43,419 nt of DNA from Rhizobium sp. ASV20 (GCF_016429015.1 NZ_JAELTU010000050.1:1-43419), one strand, 5' to 3'. Counted from the first letter of the stretch, positions 1-9,086 are shown. Notes: generated by a model from the sequence alone, not told the origin. Made by a program: numbers and translations.

Positions 1-146
1 CGCTTGGGCTGCGCGGGCACTTCGACCTTGACGCCGCGATCATCCGTCACCGGAACGGTTTTTGCATCCTCGGCCGCAGCGGAGCTGGCTGCCATTACGG
101 CGAGCAGGCCGAAAATTGACGCGATTTTACGGACGCTATTCGCCAT
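1..146 (-). CDS. Periplasmic metal/siderophore-type ABC substrate-binding protein (N-terminal fragment)
   Basis: The gene starts at an ATG at 146 and runs off the left edge, so only 48 residues are visible. They show a signal peptide (basic MANSVRKIA, then a hydrophobic stretch ending near AAAED) followed by the mature start VPVTDDRGVKVEVPAQPKR. That opening is typical of TroA_a/PF01497 binding proteins, which carry iron-siderophore, cobalamin, haem or other metal ligands to a membrane transporter. It lies 115 bp downstream of the FtsX-type permease on the same strand and is probably the last gene of that operon. Ligand and C-terminal half cannot be seen. Confidence 0.7.
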   Translation of the reverse strand, partial: MANSVRKIASIFGLLAVMAASSAAAEDAKTVPVTDDRGVKVEVPAQPK

Positions 147-261
147 CACGGGATCCTCCATCAGATGCGCGAGATGGCTTTAGTCAATAAAGAGGAGTTT
201 TGCAATCCAGTTTCGTCTCGCCGTTCCTCGCAAAACCACGGCCTCGCGAAAACACTCAGCC

Positions 262-1539
262 TCAGGCACGCAACGCCGCGGCAGGGCTAGAGCGCAAGGC
301 ACTGAATGCGGGCACAACGGAGATCAATGCGGCAACGGCCAGAAAGCCGCCGATGAGCCACGCATCGTCAAGCGCAAAGCCAACCGGCAGGTGAACAGCT
401 GTCGAGGCAGCCAGCCGCGCCGAAATGGCCAGTGCCGTAACATAGCCAAGCGCGATGCCCAGTGCGATCCCCGCCGCAAACAGGATGAACAGTTCACCCC
501 AAACGATTCCCACGATCGAACGGACGGGTGCGCCAAGCGCGCGCAATGCACCGATCTGCCGCCGCCGTGAACCGACATGCATGACCGTGACCAGCACGAT
601 GGCGGCGATCACGATTCCCTGCGTACCAAGCGCGATTGCCAGCAGCAGGCTACGCGCATCGCCCAATGTCGCGTAAAGCCTTGTCAATACTTCGCCGGGG
701 AAGACGCCGAGCGTGGCTCCCGTTCGATACTCCTGCCGGAGCCGATAGGCGTCGGCAATCGTCTTCGGTTTGACGAGAACAGCCGGCACTCCGGGCGTCT
801 GCGCATCGAAATGCTCGTCAAGCGGTGCATCGGCATCCACGTGGCCGTGGGCATGATCATGGTCATGATCTTGCTCCTCCTGTCCAGCTTCGTGCGGCTC
901 CGCCTGATCGTGCTCGTGGTCATGATGCTCCTGCGCATGCATGCCGTGCAATTGCCAGACGGCGCGGATCGGCACGAGGATCGCCCTATCCCAGGCTGTG
1001 CCCGTCGGCCCCATGCGGCCGGTAACCTTGTAGGCAATCGCCGTGTGAGTTTCGCCACCGGTCTCGGCCGTGCCGTGCATCGGCTTGATTTCCGCCCCCA
1101 CCGACAGGCTGACATCCGAACCGACGACCGCCTCGCCGAGGCGCGCGAATACCACGCCCTGCGCCAGAGACGGTGACAGCGACGAAATGAGCTTCGTCGT
1201 GGTACCGACAATCGGGAAGCCATAGGCGGAATCGCCGAAACCGACGGGCGCCGCAAGTTCGACACGCGGATCACCGGCGAGCCGTGCGAGAACGGCGCCC
1301 TCCATCAGCGGCAATGGCGCAGGCTGCAAAAAGACAGCAGAGAGCGCCAGCTGGGTCTCGCTACCGGCCGCGCCGACGAGCAGGTCGAACTTCTCGGCGG
1401 CCCGCGCACTTCCAAGACGGACGGCACGTTCCTGAAGTGTGACGGTAACGCTCAACGCAATCGACAGGGCGATCAGCACGACGACGGCAAGTGCCCCGCT
1501 CCAGAAACGGCGCAGATCGGCGAGAATGAATGTCATCAT
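262..1539 (-). CDS. FtsX/MacB-type ABC permease with a histidine-rich periplasmic loop
   Basis: A 425-residue protein with FtsX-like topology: one N-terminal membrane helix (about 13-34), a long periplasmic domain, then three helices (about 300-325, 345-375, 390-415). The periplasmic domain carries a strongly His/Asp/Glu-rich stretch at about residues 198-243 with 13 histidines, a likely metal-binding loop. The start overlaps the stop of the ATPase gene (ATGATGA), so the two are translationally coupled. FtsX-type permeases paired with LolD-like ATPases usually export or extract substrates mechanically. The neighbouring DUF3299-like protein and the His-rich loop recall the Zur-controlled PA4063-PA4066 operon of Pseudomonas aeruginosa, so a zinc or other divalent-metal role is inferred, not shown. 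Confidence 0.85.
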   Translation of the reverse strand: MMTFILADLRRFWSGALAVVVLIALSIALSVTVTLQERAVRLGSARAAEKFDLLVGAAGSETQLALSAVFLQPAPLPLMEGAVLARLAGDPRVELAAPVGFGDSAYGFPIVGTTTKLISSLSPSLAQGVVFARLGEAVVGSDVSLSVGAEIKPMHGTAETGGETHTAIAYKVTGRMGPTGTAWDRAILVPIRAVWQLHGMHAQEHHDHEHDQAEPHEAGQEEQDHDHDHAHGHVDADAPLDEHFDAQTPGVPAVLVKPKTIADAYRLRQEYRTGATLGVFPGEVLTRLYATLGDARSLLLAIALGTQGIVIAAIVLVTVMHVGSRRRQIGALRALGAPVRSIVGIVWGELFILFAAGIALGIALGYVTALAISARLAASTAVHLPVGFALDDAWLIGGFLAVAALISVVPAFSALRSSPAAALRA

Positions 1540-2222
1540 TGCGCGGCAAGCTCCCGGCTGTCTTCCTCGATGCGCCCGCTTGCCAGCTTGATCCGGCGTC
1601 CGAGCCGCTCTGCGAGCGCTGCATCATGCGTAACGACGATGAGCGTTGCCCCCTCTTCAGCGGCAAGCTTTAGCAGAAGCTCCGCAACGTCGCTCCCCGC
1701 CTGACGATCGAGACTCGCCGTCGGCTCATCTGCAATCACGACGCCTGGACGCTGCAAAAGGGCGCGGGCAACCGCAACGCGCTGCATTTCACCCCGCGAC
1801 ATGGTTTCGATCCTCTGCCGCGAGCGGCCGATACCGGTCGCGGCAAGCAGGTAGGACGCACGGTCGCGCTCGGCCGATGTCAGACGGCGGGAGAGGCGAA
1901 CCGGCAACACCACATTCTCGAGAGCGGACAGGCCCGGGAACAAATGAAAATCCTGCATGACGAGGCCGATGTTGCGGGCACGGAACGCGTCGCGCTTCCC
2001 GGAGGAAAGACGCGCCATGTCATGGTCGTTCCAGCGAATACTCCCCCGCGTGATTGTCTCGAGGCCGGTTATGGCGTTGACGAAGGTACTCTTGCCGGAA
2101 CCCGAAGCGCCGGTGATCGCAAGCCGGTCTCCGGCCGGCAGATGGAATCGCTCGATGCTCAGCACCGGCTCTGCCAAGCCTGGAAACTGCATTTCAAGCG
2201 CGGAAATATCGAGCGCAAGCAT
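1536..2222 (-). CDS. ABC transporter ATP-binding protein, LolD/MacB type
   Basis: A 228-residue nucleotide-binding protein. Walker A is ITGASGSGKST, the Q-loop region is VMQDFHLFPG, the signature is MSRGEMQRVAVARAL and Walker B is VVIADEPTASLD, followed by the switch histidine in VVTHD. The signature has SRGE instead of the common SGGQ, as in many LolD-like ATPases. The start at 2222 is 4 bp after the stop of the DUF3299-like gene, and the stop overlaps the permease start. It should energise that permease. The reading frame stays open upstream, but this ATG fits the homologous N-terminus. Confidence 0.88.
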   Translation of the reverse strand: MLALDISALEMQFPGLAEPVLSIERFHLPAGDRLAITGASGSGKSTFVNAITGLETITRGSIRWNDHDMARLSSGKRDAFRARNIGLVMQDFHLFPGLSALENVVLPVRLSRRLTSAERDRASYLLAATGIGRSRQRIETMSRGEMQRVAVARALLQRPGVVIADEPTASLDRQAGSDVAELLLKLAAEEGATLIVVTHDAALAERLGRRIKLASGRIEEDSRELAAQ

Positions 2223-2226
2223 CGCG

Positions 2227-2691
2227 TCAGACCGTCTTGAAGGATGCGTCTCTGAGACGCAATTGGCTGATGAAGCCGGTCTCGGGATCCGTCCACGAAC
2301 CGAACTCCAATACACCTCGCGCGACGATCGGCGCGTTGTATTGCACGAAGGTCTGCTTGGCCGAGAGATAGACCACCATGATATTGTCGGGCCAGTCGGC
2401 ATCGGATGAGCAGAACGGGCAGAGCGACATCGGGATTTCCGTCAGCACGAAGAAGGCAGCCTCTGCCTTCAAGGGCGGCGCCATGAAGCCGTTGATCGCC
2501 ACATCCCTGCCGTTCAGCTGCTTCACCTTATCGGAAAACTCGAGGCCGAGCGGACCGAAACTCTTATAGAGCTCACCGAATCCGAGCCTTTCGGCAGCGC
2601 TCGTGCGATTGGCAATGCCCATCACAGGCAACACGGCAGCGGCCGTCAACAATGCCCGGCGGCTGATGTTTGCGGTCTTTCTCTCAAACAT
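2227..2691 (-). CDS. Exported DUF3299-like protein, first gene of the metal-type ABC operon
   Basis: 154 residues from an ATG preceded by a purine-rich GGGGG. The N-terminus has a Tat-like signal (ISRRALLTAAAVLPVMG, cleavage near TSAAE). The mature part contains DVAINGFMAPPLKAE, the pair SLCPFC and IMVVYLS, a pattern I associate with the DUF3299 family of small periplasmic proteins. These are often next to LolD/FtsX-like transporters in zinc-responsive operons. The CxxC may bind metal or act in redox chemistry. Sequence directly upstream is a hairpin terminating the alkaline phosphatase gene, so this operon probably has its own promoter in only about 70 bp. Confidence 0.72.
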   Translation of the reverse strand: MFERKTANISRRALLTAAAVLPVMGIANRTSAAERLGFGELYKSFGPLGLEFSDKVKQLNGRDVAINGFMAPPLKAEAAFFVLTEIPMSLCPFCSSDADWPDNIMVVYLSAKQTFVQYNAPIVARGVLEFGSWTDPETGFISQLRLRDASFKTV

Positions 2692-2712
2692 GAGACCCCC
2701 ATAAAATATGCA

Positions 2713-2742
2713 GGGACAGGCGGCTTTCACGCCGCCTGTCCC
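2713..2742 (-). terminator. Hairpin downstream of the alkaline phosphatase gene
   Basis: A perfect 12-bp stem (arm GGGACAGGCGGC) with a 6-nt loop, placed 21 bp after the alkaline phosphatase stop. On the minus strand it is followed by a T-rich TGCATATTTTA rather than a clean T-run, so it is a good but not ideal intrinsic terminator. It separates the alkaline phosphatase from the metal-type operon. Confidence 0.7.
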
Positions 2743-2763
2743 AATTCGCACATGTCGACAGGC

Positions 2764-4521
2764 TTACATCTTCTTCTCGGCGCCGAACGCGAAGGTATCG
2801 GCCAGCACGCGATAGACGTCGCTCTGTTCCATGTAGCCGCGGAAACCTTCGGCCCCAGGGCCGGCGGCCTGAAGGACGATATCGTCTACGGCATGGACGC
2901 CGCTGTCTTCATCCTTCGGAATGTTGCCCTGAACGAATACGGCGCCGGGTACATCCTTGTAGGCTTCGTTGGCGACATATTCCTTCTTCTCGTTCTGGAT
3001 TGCCGGAACGAACGGACCATCGAGCTTCGGACGGAAGGTCTCGTAGTGATCCGGGCCGTTGTTGGCAGCGAGGAACAGGCGGCGGGAAACGTCGATGCGA
3101 TCCGGATAGCCATCGCCATCCTTGTCTTCGTAGTTCGGGAAGCCGGCGGCAGCATAAGTGCCGACCTTCTCACGCATTTCCGTACCGGGCTTGTTATCAT
3201 CGACGGTGCCGATGATGGAGACGCCGTGCGTATGGTCGCCGGTGACGACGACGAGCGTATCCGGGTTCTTGGCCTGGAATTCACGGGCAACGGCAACAGC
3301 CTTGTCGAACTCGATCGTGTCGACCAGAGCGCGATCCCAGTCGAGCGGGTGGCTCATCTTGTCGATAGATGCGCCTTCGACCATCAGGAAGAAGCCTTCT
3401 GGGTTCTTGGCGAGCTTGTCGAGGGCAACCTTGGTCATATCGACGAGGCCCGGCTGGTTCGGGAACTTGTCGACGGTGCCCTTCTTGAGGAACTCGCGGT
3501 CAAGCGTCACATCGAGGTTGCCGGTGTGGAAGAGGCCGAGCAGCTTGTCCTGGTTGGAGCCGGCGGCAGCGGCCAGCTCGTTCTTGTCGGTGGCAACGGC
3601 GTAGCCGGCATCCTTGAAGAGCGCGATATAGTCCTTGTCGTCCTTGCGCTTGGAACCGGGTACGCTCTTGGCCAGGAAGTAGGCAGAGCCGCCGCCAAGC
3701 AGGACGTCCGGCTTGACGTCGTACATCATACCGACGATCTCGGCCTTGTCGCCGCGCTTGCGGGTGTGGGAAACGAGCGCCGCCGGCGTCGCGTCTTCAA
3801 CTTCGGCGGTGGTTACGATGCCGATCGACTTCTTGCCGGTGCGACGCAGGGCTTCGCCGATGGTTTCAACCTTCGGATCGTCAAGGCTCGCCGGCGTGCG
3901 GTCGGCGTAGACGCCGAGCGCGTTCACGGCGGACTTGTGACCGGTCATGTAGGCCGACATGGTGTTGGCGCTATCGGTCGCGATGGCGGAGGTCGAGGAG
4001 GTGCCGATGAAGGCGACCGGCGGAACGTCGTCCATGGCGAGACGGCCATTGGCCTTGCCTTCGGTCATGCCCTTGGACATGATGCGGGCGCCGGTGCGAT
4101 GTGCAACCGACAGGCCGTCGCCGAGCAGGAAGATGATGTTTTTGGCCTTGGGCGCAGCCGAGGTGCCGTAGACTTCCCAGTTGACCGACTTCTTTTCGTC
4201 GCCAGCCGCAACCTCGACCTTGTACTGGCCGGGCTTGGCGATCTTGATGCCGCGCAGAATCAGCGCCGATCCAAGAACCTTGTCTTCCGCACCCTTTTCC
4301 TCGGCGACGAAATCGGCTGCCTTGCCGAATACAGCATCGTAGCTCTCGCCGTTGATCGTGACTTTCACGTCTTCCGGCTTGACGACCTTGCTGAATTCAA
4401 CCTTGAAATCAAAGGGCGAGCCGACCAGTACCGTTGCCCGGTCCAACGGATAGATCGTCGTCGCATTGGCCGCCCCCGACAGCACAGTCGCCGCCAGCAT
4501 GGAAAGAAGAAGTCTACGCAT
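2764..4521 (-). CDS. Secreted alkaline phosphatase (PF00245 family)
   Basis: 585 residues starting MRRLLLSMLA with a signal peptide ending near ANA (residue 20). An Ig-like segment of about 100 residues comes first. The alkaline phosphatase core follows: FLLGDG (metal Asp about 135), TDSANTMSAYMTG (nucleophile Ser about 184), VEGASIDKMSHPLDW (about 381-395) and VVTGDHTHG (about 425-433), all at expected positions for metal and phosphate binding. It would release phosphate from phosphomonoesters in the periplasm. The ATG at 4521 is preferred because it starts the signal peptide; the frame also extends upstream to a TTG at 4578. A weak Pho-box-like sequence lies 40 bp upstream. Confidence 0.9.
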   Translation of the reverse strand: MRRLLLSMLAATVLSGAANATTIYPLDRATVLVGSPFDFKVEFSKVVKPEDVKVTINGESYDAVFGKAADFVAEEKGAEDKVLGSALILRGIKIAKPGQYKVEVAAGDEKKSVNWEVYGTSAAPKAKNIIFLLGDGLSVAHRTGARIMSKGMTEGKANGRLAMDDVPPVAFIGTSSTSAIATDSANTMSAYMTGHKSAVNALGVYADRTPASLDDPKVETIGEALRRTGKKSIGIVTTAEVEDATPAALVSHTRKRGDKAEIVGMMYDVKPDVLLGGGSAYFLAKSVPGSKRKDDKDYIALFKDAGYAVATDKNELAAAAGSNQDKLLGLFHTGNLDVTLDREFLKKGTVDKFPNQPGLVDMTKVALDKLAKNPEGFFLMVEGASIDKMSHPLDWDRALVDTIEFDKAVAVAREFQAKNPDTLVVVTGDHTHGVSIIGTVDDNKPGTEMREKVGTYAAAGFPNYEDKDGDGYPDRIDVSRRLFLAANNGPDHYETFRPKLDGPFVPAIQNEKKEYVANEAYKDVPGAVFVQGNIPKDEDSGVHAVDDIVLQAAGPGAEGFRGYMEQSDVYRVLADTFAFGAEKKM

Positions 4522-4560
4522 TGAATACCCCCGCGTCTTGGTTACTTCCTCCCCTCCCTT

Positions 4561-4578
4561 ATAAAAGCCGTGTGACAA
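4561..4578 (-). promoter_or_regulatory. Candidate Pho box upstream of the alkaline phosphatase
   Basis: On the minus strand the sequence reads TTGTCAC-ACGG-CTTTTAT, which matches the PhoB consensus CTGTCAT-N4-CTGTCAT at 10 of 14 defined positions. A second imperfect copy starting CTGTCAC lies near 4686-4703. The matches are weak and the call rests partly on the downstream gene being a phosphatase. Confidence 0.3.
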
Positions 4579-4728
4579 TCACATAAAAAACGGGCGACTT
4601 TCTGCAACCAGTAATTCCAAAGGGAGATTCGCTAAGGAATACTGATTGTATGGGCAGCACCTAAAATGGCGGAATGAATCGACAGTTGCTGCCGACCATG
4701 TGACAGCATCGGATATGCCCGAGATCCG

Positions 4729-5364
4729 TCACTCAGGCTTGGCGCGGTCCGGATGGGCCGCCTGAAAGGCGGACAGCTTGGCGCATCTGCCGTCGATCTC
4801 GACGACACGCTTGAGGTCGGTCAGATCCACTCCCCAGCGGCGAGCATTATAGACCTGAGGGACGAGGCAGATATCCGCCATGGTCGGCGTATCGCCATAG
4901 CTGAAGGCACCGTCGAACTTGCTCAACATATGCTCGAGCTTGCGGAGTCCATCAGCGATGAAATGCCTCATCCATGCTTCGCGAGCCTCTGCCTTTTCCG
5001 TCAAAGTCGCGACATAGGCTGCGACGTGCATATTGCAGATGGGATGAATGTCCATCGCAACAGCATAGGCAAGCGCCCGCACATGCTGTCGGTCTGCGAG
5101 GCCGACGGGCAATAGCCTGCGTTCCGGCCGAAGCTCCGCCAGATACTCGATGATGGAGAGCGACTGCGTCATAACCTGCCCGTCGATCACCAGTGTCGGA
5201 ACGAAGCCCTGCGGGTTAAGCTCCAGATATGCGGCACTCTTTTGTTTGCCTTCCAGCAGGTTGATCGGCACCGTCCTGTAGCCGATCCCGAGCATGTTGA
5301 GCGCGATGCGAACACGATAGCTCGCCGATGACCTCCAGTAGTCGTAAAGGACGACGTCGTTCAT
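4729..5364 (-). CDS. maiA: Maleylacetoacetate isomerase (zeta-class GST)
   Basis: 211 residues. The N-terminal thioredoxin-like domain has the zeta-class signature YWRSSASYRVRIALN (residues about 9-23). It is followed by NPQGFVPTLVIDGQVMTQSLSI with the cis-Pro and the glutathione-binding Gln-Ser. The helical C-terminal domain includes the conserved MADICLVPQVYNARRW. It isomerises maleylacetoacetate to fumarylacetoacetate using glutathione. The start is 5 bp after the stop of fahA, so it is co-transcribed with it and is the last gene of the tyrosine-degradation set. The zeta-class motif often reads SSCS; here it is SSAS with the catalytic serine region intact. Confidence 0.92.
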   Translation of the reverse strand: MNDVVLYDYWRSSASYRVRIALNMLGIGYRTVPINLLEGKQKSAAYLELNPQGFVPTLVIDGQVMTQSLSIIEYLAELRPERRLLPVGLADRQHVRALAYAVAMDIHPICNMHVAAYVATLTEKAEAREAWMRHFIADGLRKLEHMLSKFDGAFSYGDTPTMADICLVPQVYNARRWGVDLTDLKRVVEIDGRCAKLSAFQAAHPDRAKPE

Positions 5365-5369
5365 CGCGG

Positions 5370-6386
5370 CTAAGGCCCCTCGTATTTCTGCACGGTCTGT
5401 TCGATCGCCCCGAAGATCGAATGGCCGGCCCGATCGAGCATTTCGATACGAACCTGATCACCGAAGCGCATGAAGGGCGTCTTCGCAGCTCCGGTCTCAA
5501 TCGTCTCGATCATGCGGATTTCGGCTATGCAGGAATAGCCGTCGCCACCATTTTCGACCGGCTTGCCCGGTCCGCCATCACGCTTGTTGGACACTGTCCC
5601 CGAACCGATGATCGTACCGGCGACGAGGTTGCGGGTCTTGGCCGCGTGCGCAACCAACTGCCCGAAATCGAATGTCATGTCGACGCCGGCATTCGCCCTG
5701 CCGAAGAGCTTGCCGTTCAGCATGACGCGCAGGGGCAAATGCAGCTTGCCGCCATCCCAGGCCTCTCCCAACTCGTTGGGCGTAACCGCGACCGGAGAGA
5801 AAGCTGAAGCCGGCTTCGACTGGAAGAAACCGAATCCCTTTGCCAGTTCCTGTGGGATCAGGCCGCGCAGCGACACGTCGTTGACGAGCATCACCAGGCG
5901 GATTGCCTGTCGGGCAACCTCGGGACTGGAACCCATGGCGACATCGCCGACGATGACTGCCACCTCGCCTTCCATGTCGATCCCATGGGCCTCGTCAGCA
6001 GCGGCAATCGGTTCGCGCGGCGCAAGGAAGCCATCCGAGCCGCCTTGATACATCAGTGGATCAACCCAGAAGCTCTCGGGCATCTCGGCGTTACGCGCCT
6101 TGCGCACCAGTTCCACATGGTTGACGTAGGCCGAGCCGTCGGCCCATTGAAAGGCGCGCGGCAACGGCGATGCGGCATCGTGTTCATGAAACCGGATCGT
6201 CGGTTGGGCACCTGTTTCGATCCCTTCGGCAACACGCGCGAGCCTCGGTGCCACATGCTCCCAGTCATCGAGCGCCGCCTGCAGGGTGCGGGCGATATGA
6301 CCGACTTCGGAGCAGAGGGTGAGATCACGCGAGACGACGACGAGCCGGCCGTCTCTGGTGGAGTCTTTCAAAGTCGCAAGCTTCAT
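5370..6386 (-). CDS. fahA: Fumarylacetoacetase (fumarylacetoacetate hydrolase)
   Basis: 338 residues, the shorter bacterial FAH type. The N-terminus MKLATLKDSTRDGRLVVVSR is characteristic. The catalytic FAH fold shows HVELVRKARNAEMPE, then the metal-site stretch IDMEGEVAVIVGD, SLRGLIPQELAKGFGFFQSK, and GSGTVSNKRDGGPGK. It cleaves fumarylacetoacetate to fumarate and acetoacetate, the last carbon-releasing step of tyrosine degradation. It lies 121 bp after hmgA and 5 bp before maiA on the same strand. No disruption is visible. Confidence 0.94.
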   Translation of the reverse strand: MKLATLKDSTRDGRLVVVSRDLTLCSEVGHIARTLQAALDDWEHVAPRLARVAEGIETGAQPTIRFHEHDAASPLPRAFQWADGSAYVNHVELVRKARNAEMPESFWVDPLMYQGGSDGFLAPREPIAAADEAHGIDMEGEVAVIVGDVAMGSSPEVARQAIRLVMLVNDVSLRGLIPQELAKGFGFFQSKPASAFSPVAVTPNELGEAWDGGKLHLPLRVMLNGKLFGRANAGVDMTFDFGQLVAHAAKTRNLVAGTIIGSGTVSNKRDGGPGKPVENGGDGYSCIAEIRMIETIETGAAKTPFMRFGDQVRIEMLDRAGHSIFGAIEQTVQKYEGP

Positions 6387-6507
6387 GTTCCGGTTCCACT
6401 GTCAGAGAATGCAGAAGGCCTAAAGAGCCAAACGCGCTTCAGGCCCCTAATTTTTCGCAGGTCGTTGCCGCAAAGCCTCTTTACACTTTTGCGCGACATG
6501 CTCTGTT

Positions 6508-7869
6508 TCACTTGATGCCCGGCGTACCGTCAAATCTCCGCTCCAGATTGTCCCAGCATTCCAGATAATCGTCCTGCAGCGTTTCGAGCTCGGCCGCGTA
6601 TTTTGTCAGCTGCTGGGGAAACCGGGTCTCGAACATGAAGGCCATGGTGTGATCCAGCTTCACGGGCTTCAGCTCGGAATTCGATGCCTTTTCGAAACCG
6701 AAAGCGTCCGGTCCATGCGGCAGCATCATATTATGCAGGCTCATACCACCCGGAACGAAGCCCTTTTCCTTCGCATCATACTGGCCGTGGATAAGGCCCA
6801 TGAACTCGCTCATGATATTGCGATGATACCAGGGAGGACGGAATGTATGTTCCGCCACCAGCCAGCGCGGCGGGAAGATGACGAAATCGACATTCGCCGT
6901 GCCGACACTTTCGGTCGGGGCGGTCAGCACGGTGAAGATCGACGGATCCGGATGGTCAAACAGGATGGCACCGACGGGAGAGAAGGTCCGCAGGTCGTAT
7001 TTATAAGGTGTGTAGTTGCCATGCCATGCCACCACGTCGAGCGGCGAGTGGCCGATCTCAGTGACATAGAATTTTCCGCACCATTTGACGTGCACGCGGC
7101 AAGCCGTTTCCTTGTCTTCGAAGGCAGCGACCGGCGTCTTGAAGTCACGAGGGTTGGCCAGGCAGTTCGCGCCGATCGGCCCGCGATCCGGCAGCGTGAA
7201 CTTCGCACCGTAGTTCTCGCATATATAGCCACGCCAGACCGTCTCGTCGCCGAGGCGTGAAACCTTGAACATCATACCGCGCGGGATGATGCAGATCTCC
7301 GAGGGCTCGACATCGATGATGCCCATCTCGGTGAACACCCTGATGGCACCGACTTGCGGAACGACAAGCAGCTCGCCGTCCGCATTGAAGAAGTAATCAT
7401 CGCTCATGTCCTCATTGAAGACATAGGCGTGGGCAGCCATGCCGGTCTGCGTCAACACATCGCCGGCAGTCGTGATCGTGCGGATTCCGTCGAGGAAGGT
7501 CAGTCGCTCTGAGGGTGCCGGCAGCGGATCCCAGCGAAGCTGGCCGAGCGGAAGCGAGTGGTCGTCGAGGCAAGGTGCGGTTTTCCAAAGCGGATAGGAG
7601 GCGTTCGAAAAGCGCCGTGTGTGGCGCACGCTGGGGCGGATGCGGTAGAGCCAGGAGCGTTCGTTCGTTCCGCGCGGTGCCGTGAAGGGCGAGCCGGAGA
7701 GCTGTTCGGCATAAAGACCATAATTGCACTTCTGCGGGCTGTTCTGACCCTGCGGCAAGGCGCCCGGCAGCGACTCCGTCTCGAAGTCATTGCCGAAGCC
7801 GGGCATATATTGCAGCTTTTCCGTCGCCGTCGCTTGGCGGTCGGAAGCCTTCGGTATCGTCTGGTCCAT
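6508..7869 (-). CDS. hmgA: Homogentisate 1,2-dioxygenase
   Basis: 453 residues, full length for the family. It contains [19 protein letters not shown] near the N-terminus. The iron-site region is [18 protein letters not shown] (His and Glu ligands) and then [15 protein letters not shown] (third His ligand and partner). It opens the homogentisate ring to maleylacetoacetate. The ATG at 7869 is preceded by a strong GGGAGGAG ribosome-binding site, separated from hpd by a 58-bp gap that holds a perfect palindrome. Confidence 0.96.
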   Translation of the reverse strand: MDQTIPKASDRQATATEKLQYMPGFGNDFETESLPGALPQGQNSPQKCNYGLYAEQLSGSPFTAPRGTNERSWLYRIRPSVRHTRRFSNASYPLWKTAPCLDDHSLPLGQLRWDPLPAPSERLTFLDGIRTITTAGDVLTQTGMAAHAYVFNEDMSDDYFFNADGELLVVPQVGAIRVFTEMGIIDVEPSEICIIPRGMMFKVSRLGDETVWRGYICENYGAKFTLPDRGPIGANCLANPRDFKTPVAAFEDKETACRVHVKWCGKFYVTEIGHSPLDVVAWHGNYTPYKYDLRTFSPVGAILFDHPDPSIFTVLTAPTESVGTANVDFVIFPPRWLVAEHTFRPPWYHRNIMSEFMGLIHGQYDAKEKGFVPGGMSLHNMMLPHGPDAFGFEKASNSELKPVKLDHTMAFMFETRFPQQLTKYAAELETLQDDYLECWDNLERRFDGTPGIK

Positions 7870-7895
7870 CGCTCAACTCCTCCCGGACATGCAGG

Positions 7896-7919
7896 CGACC
7901 CGGTGCATGCACCGGGTCG
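7896..7919. repeat. 24-bp perfect palindrome between hpd and hmgA
   Basis: Half-arm CGACCCGGTGCA is followed immediately by its exact reverse complement. In RNA it would form a stem of about 10 bp with a tetraloop. It sits between the hpd stop and the hmgA ribosome-binding site with no T-run after it. It is therefore more likely an mRNA processing or stability element, or a weak attenuator, than a full terminator. A protein-binding role is also possible. Confidence 0.7.
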
Positions 7920-7927
7920 TATAGGGA

Positions 7928-9037
7928 TCACTCGGCCGCAGTGCCGATGACGCCGCGCTTGATCTGGTCGGCTTCGATCGACTCAAAGAGAGCCCGGAAA
8001 TTGCCTTCGCCAAAACCTTCGTCGCCCTTGCGCTGAATGAACTCGAAGAAGATCGGGCCGATGACGGTCTTGGAGAAGATCTGCAGCAGGATCTTCGTCA
8101 TACCGCCATTCACCACGCCTTCACCGTCAATCAGAATACCATGCTTCTTCATGCGTTCGATGGGTTCTTCGTGCCCATTCACGCGCGCAAAGGACATATC
8201 GTAATAGGTCTCCGGCGGCCCGGGCATGAAACGCAGACCACTATCGGCAAGCGTATCGGTCGCCTGATAGATGTCGTCCGTACCAACGGCGATGTGCTGG
8301 ATGCCTTCGCCCTTGTATTTCTTGAGGAATTCCTCGATCTGGCTGGTATCGTCCTTCGATTCATTCAGCGGGATGCGGATCTTCCCGCAGGGCGAGGTGA
8401 TCGCGCGGCTGACCAGTCCGGTGATGCGCCCGTCGATGTCGAAGAAGTGGATCTGCTTGAAATTGAACAGATCGCGGTAGAAGTCCCACCACTTGTCCAT
8501 GTTGCCACGGAAGACATTATGCGTGAGATGGTCGAGGAAATAGAAGCCGACACCCGTCGGGCGCGGGTTGCGCTCGCCGGTCCAATCGAATTCGGCCTCG
8601 TAAGCCGATCCCTTCTTGCCGTAGGTCTCGACGAAATAGAGCAGTGAGCCGCCGATACCGACGATTGCCGGAACATCGAGTGCCTTGTCGTTGCCTTCAT
8701 AGGGAACGGCACCCTTCGAGACGGCATGGTCAAAGGCGTGCTTGGCGTCGACGACGCGCCACGCCATCGAAGGAGCGGCGGGGCCATGATCTGCGATGAA
8801 GCGAGCGGCATGGCTACCGGGCTCCGCATTCAGGATGTAGTTGATATCGCCCTGGCGCCAGACGGTGATGTCCTTGGTCTTGTGTTTGGCGACCGGAGCA
8901 TAGCCCATGCGCGTGAAGAGTTCGCGCAGCTTCTCGGGTTCGGGATGAGCGAATTCGACGAATTCGAAACCATCCGTGCCGGCCGGGTTGTCGGCGGTGA
9001 TTTCGGACGGCGGTGCGTCATGCGGGAAAGGACCCAT
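7928..9037 (-). CDS. hpd: 4-hydroxyphenylpyruvate dioxygenase
   Basis: 369 residues from an ATG with a very strong GAGGAGGAG ribosome-binding site. Two vicinal-oxygen-chelate domains are visible. The C-terminal one carries the iron ligands: His in VGFYFLDHLTHNVF, His in GIQHIAVGTDDIY and Glu in the final IFFEFIQRKGDEGFGEGNF. It converts 4-hydroxyphenylpyruvate to homogentisate. It is the first gene of the operon hpd-hmgA-fahA-maiA and is divergent from an Lrp-type regulator 130 bp away. The frame extends 20 codons further upstream, but the ribosome-binding site decides the start. Confidence 0.95.
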   Translation of the reverse strand: MGPFPHDAPPSEITADNPAGTDGFEFVEFAHPEPEKLRELFTRMGYAPVAKHKTKDITVWRQGDINYILNAEPGSHAARFIADHGPAAPSMAWRVVDAKHAFDHAVSKGAVPYEGNDKALDVPAIVGIGGSLLYFVETYGKKGSAYEAEFDWTGERNPRPTGVGFYFLDHLTHNVFRGNMDKWWDFYRDLFNFKQIHFFDIDGRITGLVSRAITSPCGKIRIPLNESKDDTSQIEEFLKKYKGEGIQHIAVGTDDIYQATDTLADSGLRFMPGPPETYYDMSFARVNGHEEPIERMKKHGILIDGEGVVNGGMTKILLQIFSKTVIGPIFFEFIQRKGDEGFGEGNFRALFESIEADQIKRGVIGTAAE

Positions 9038-9086
9038 TTTCTCCTCCTCGGAAGGCCAAACCTTGATGATGCAAAGTATGGTTCCA

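Noticed and set aside
2752..4524. 590-codon open frame on the plus strand opposite the alkaline phosphatase
   Set aside because: It is the antisense shadow of a clearly recognisable enzyme; the translation has no family features and no ribosome-binding site.
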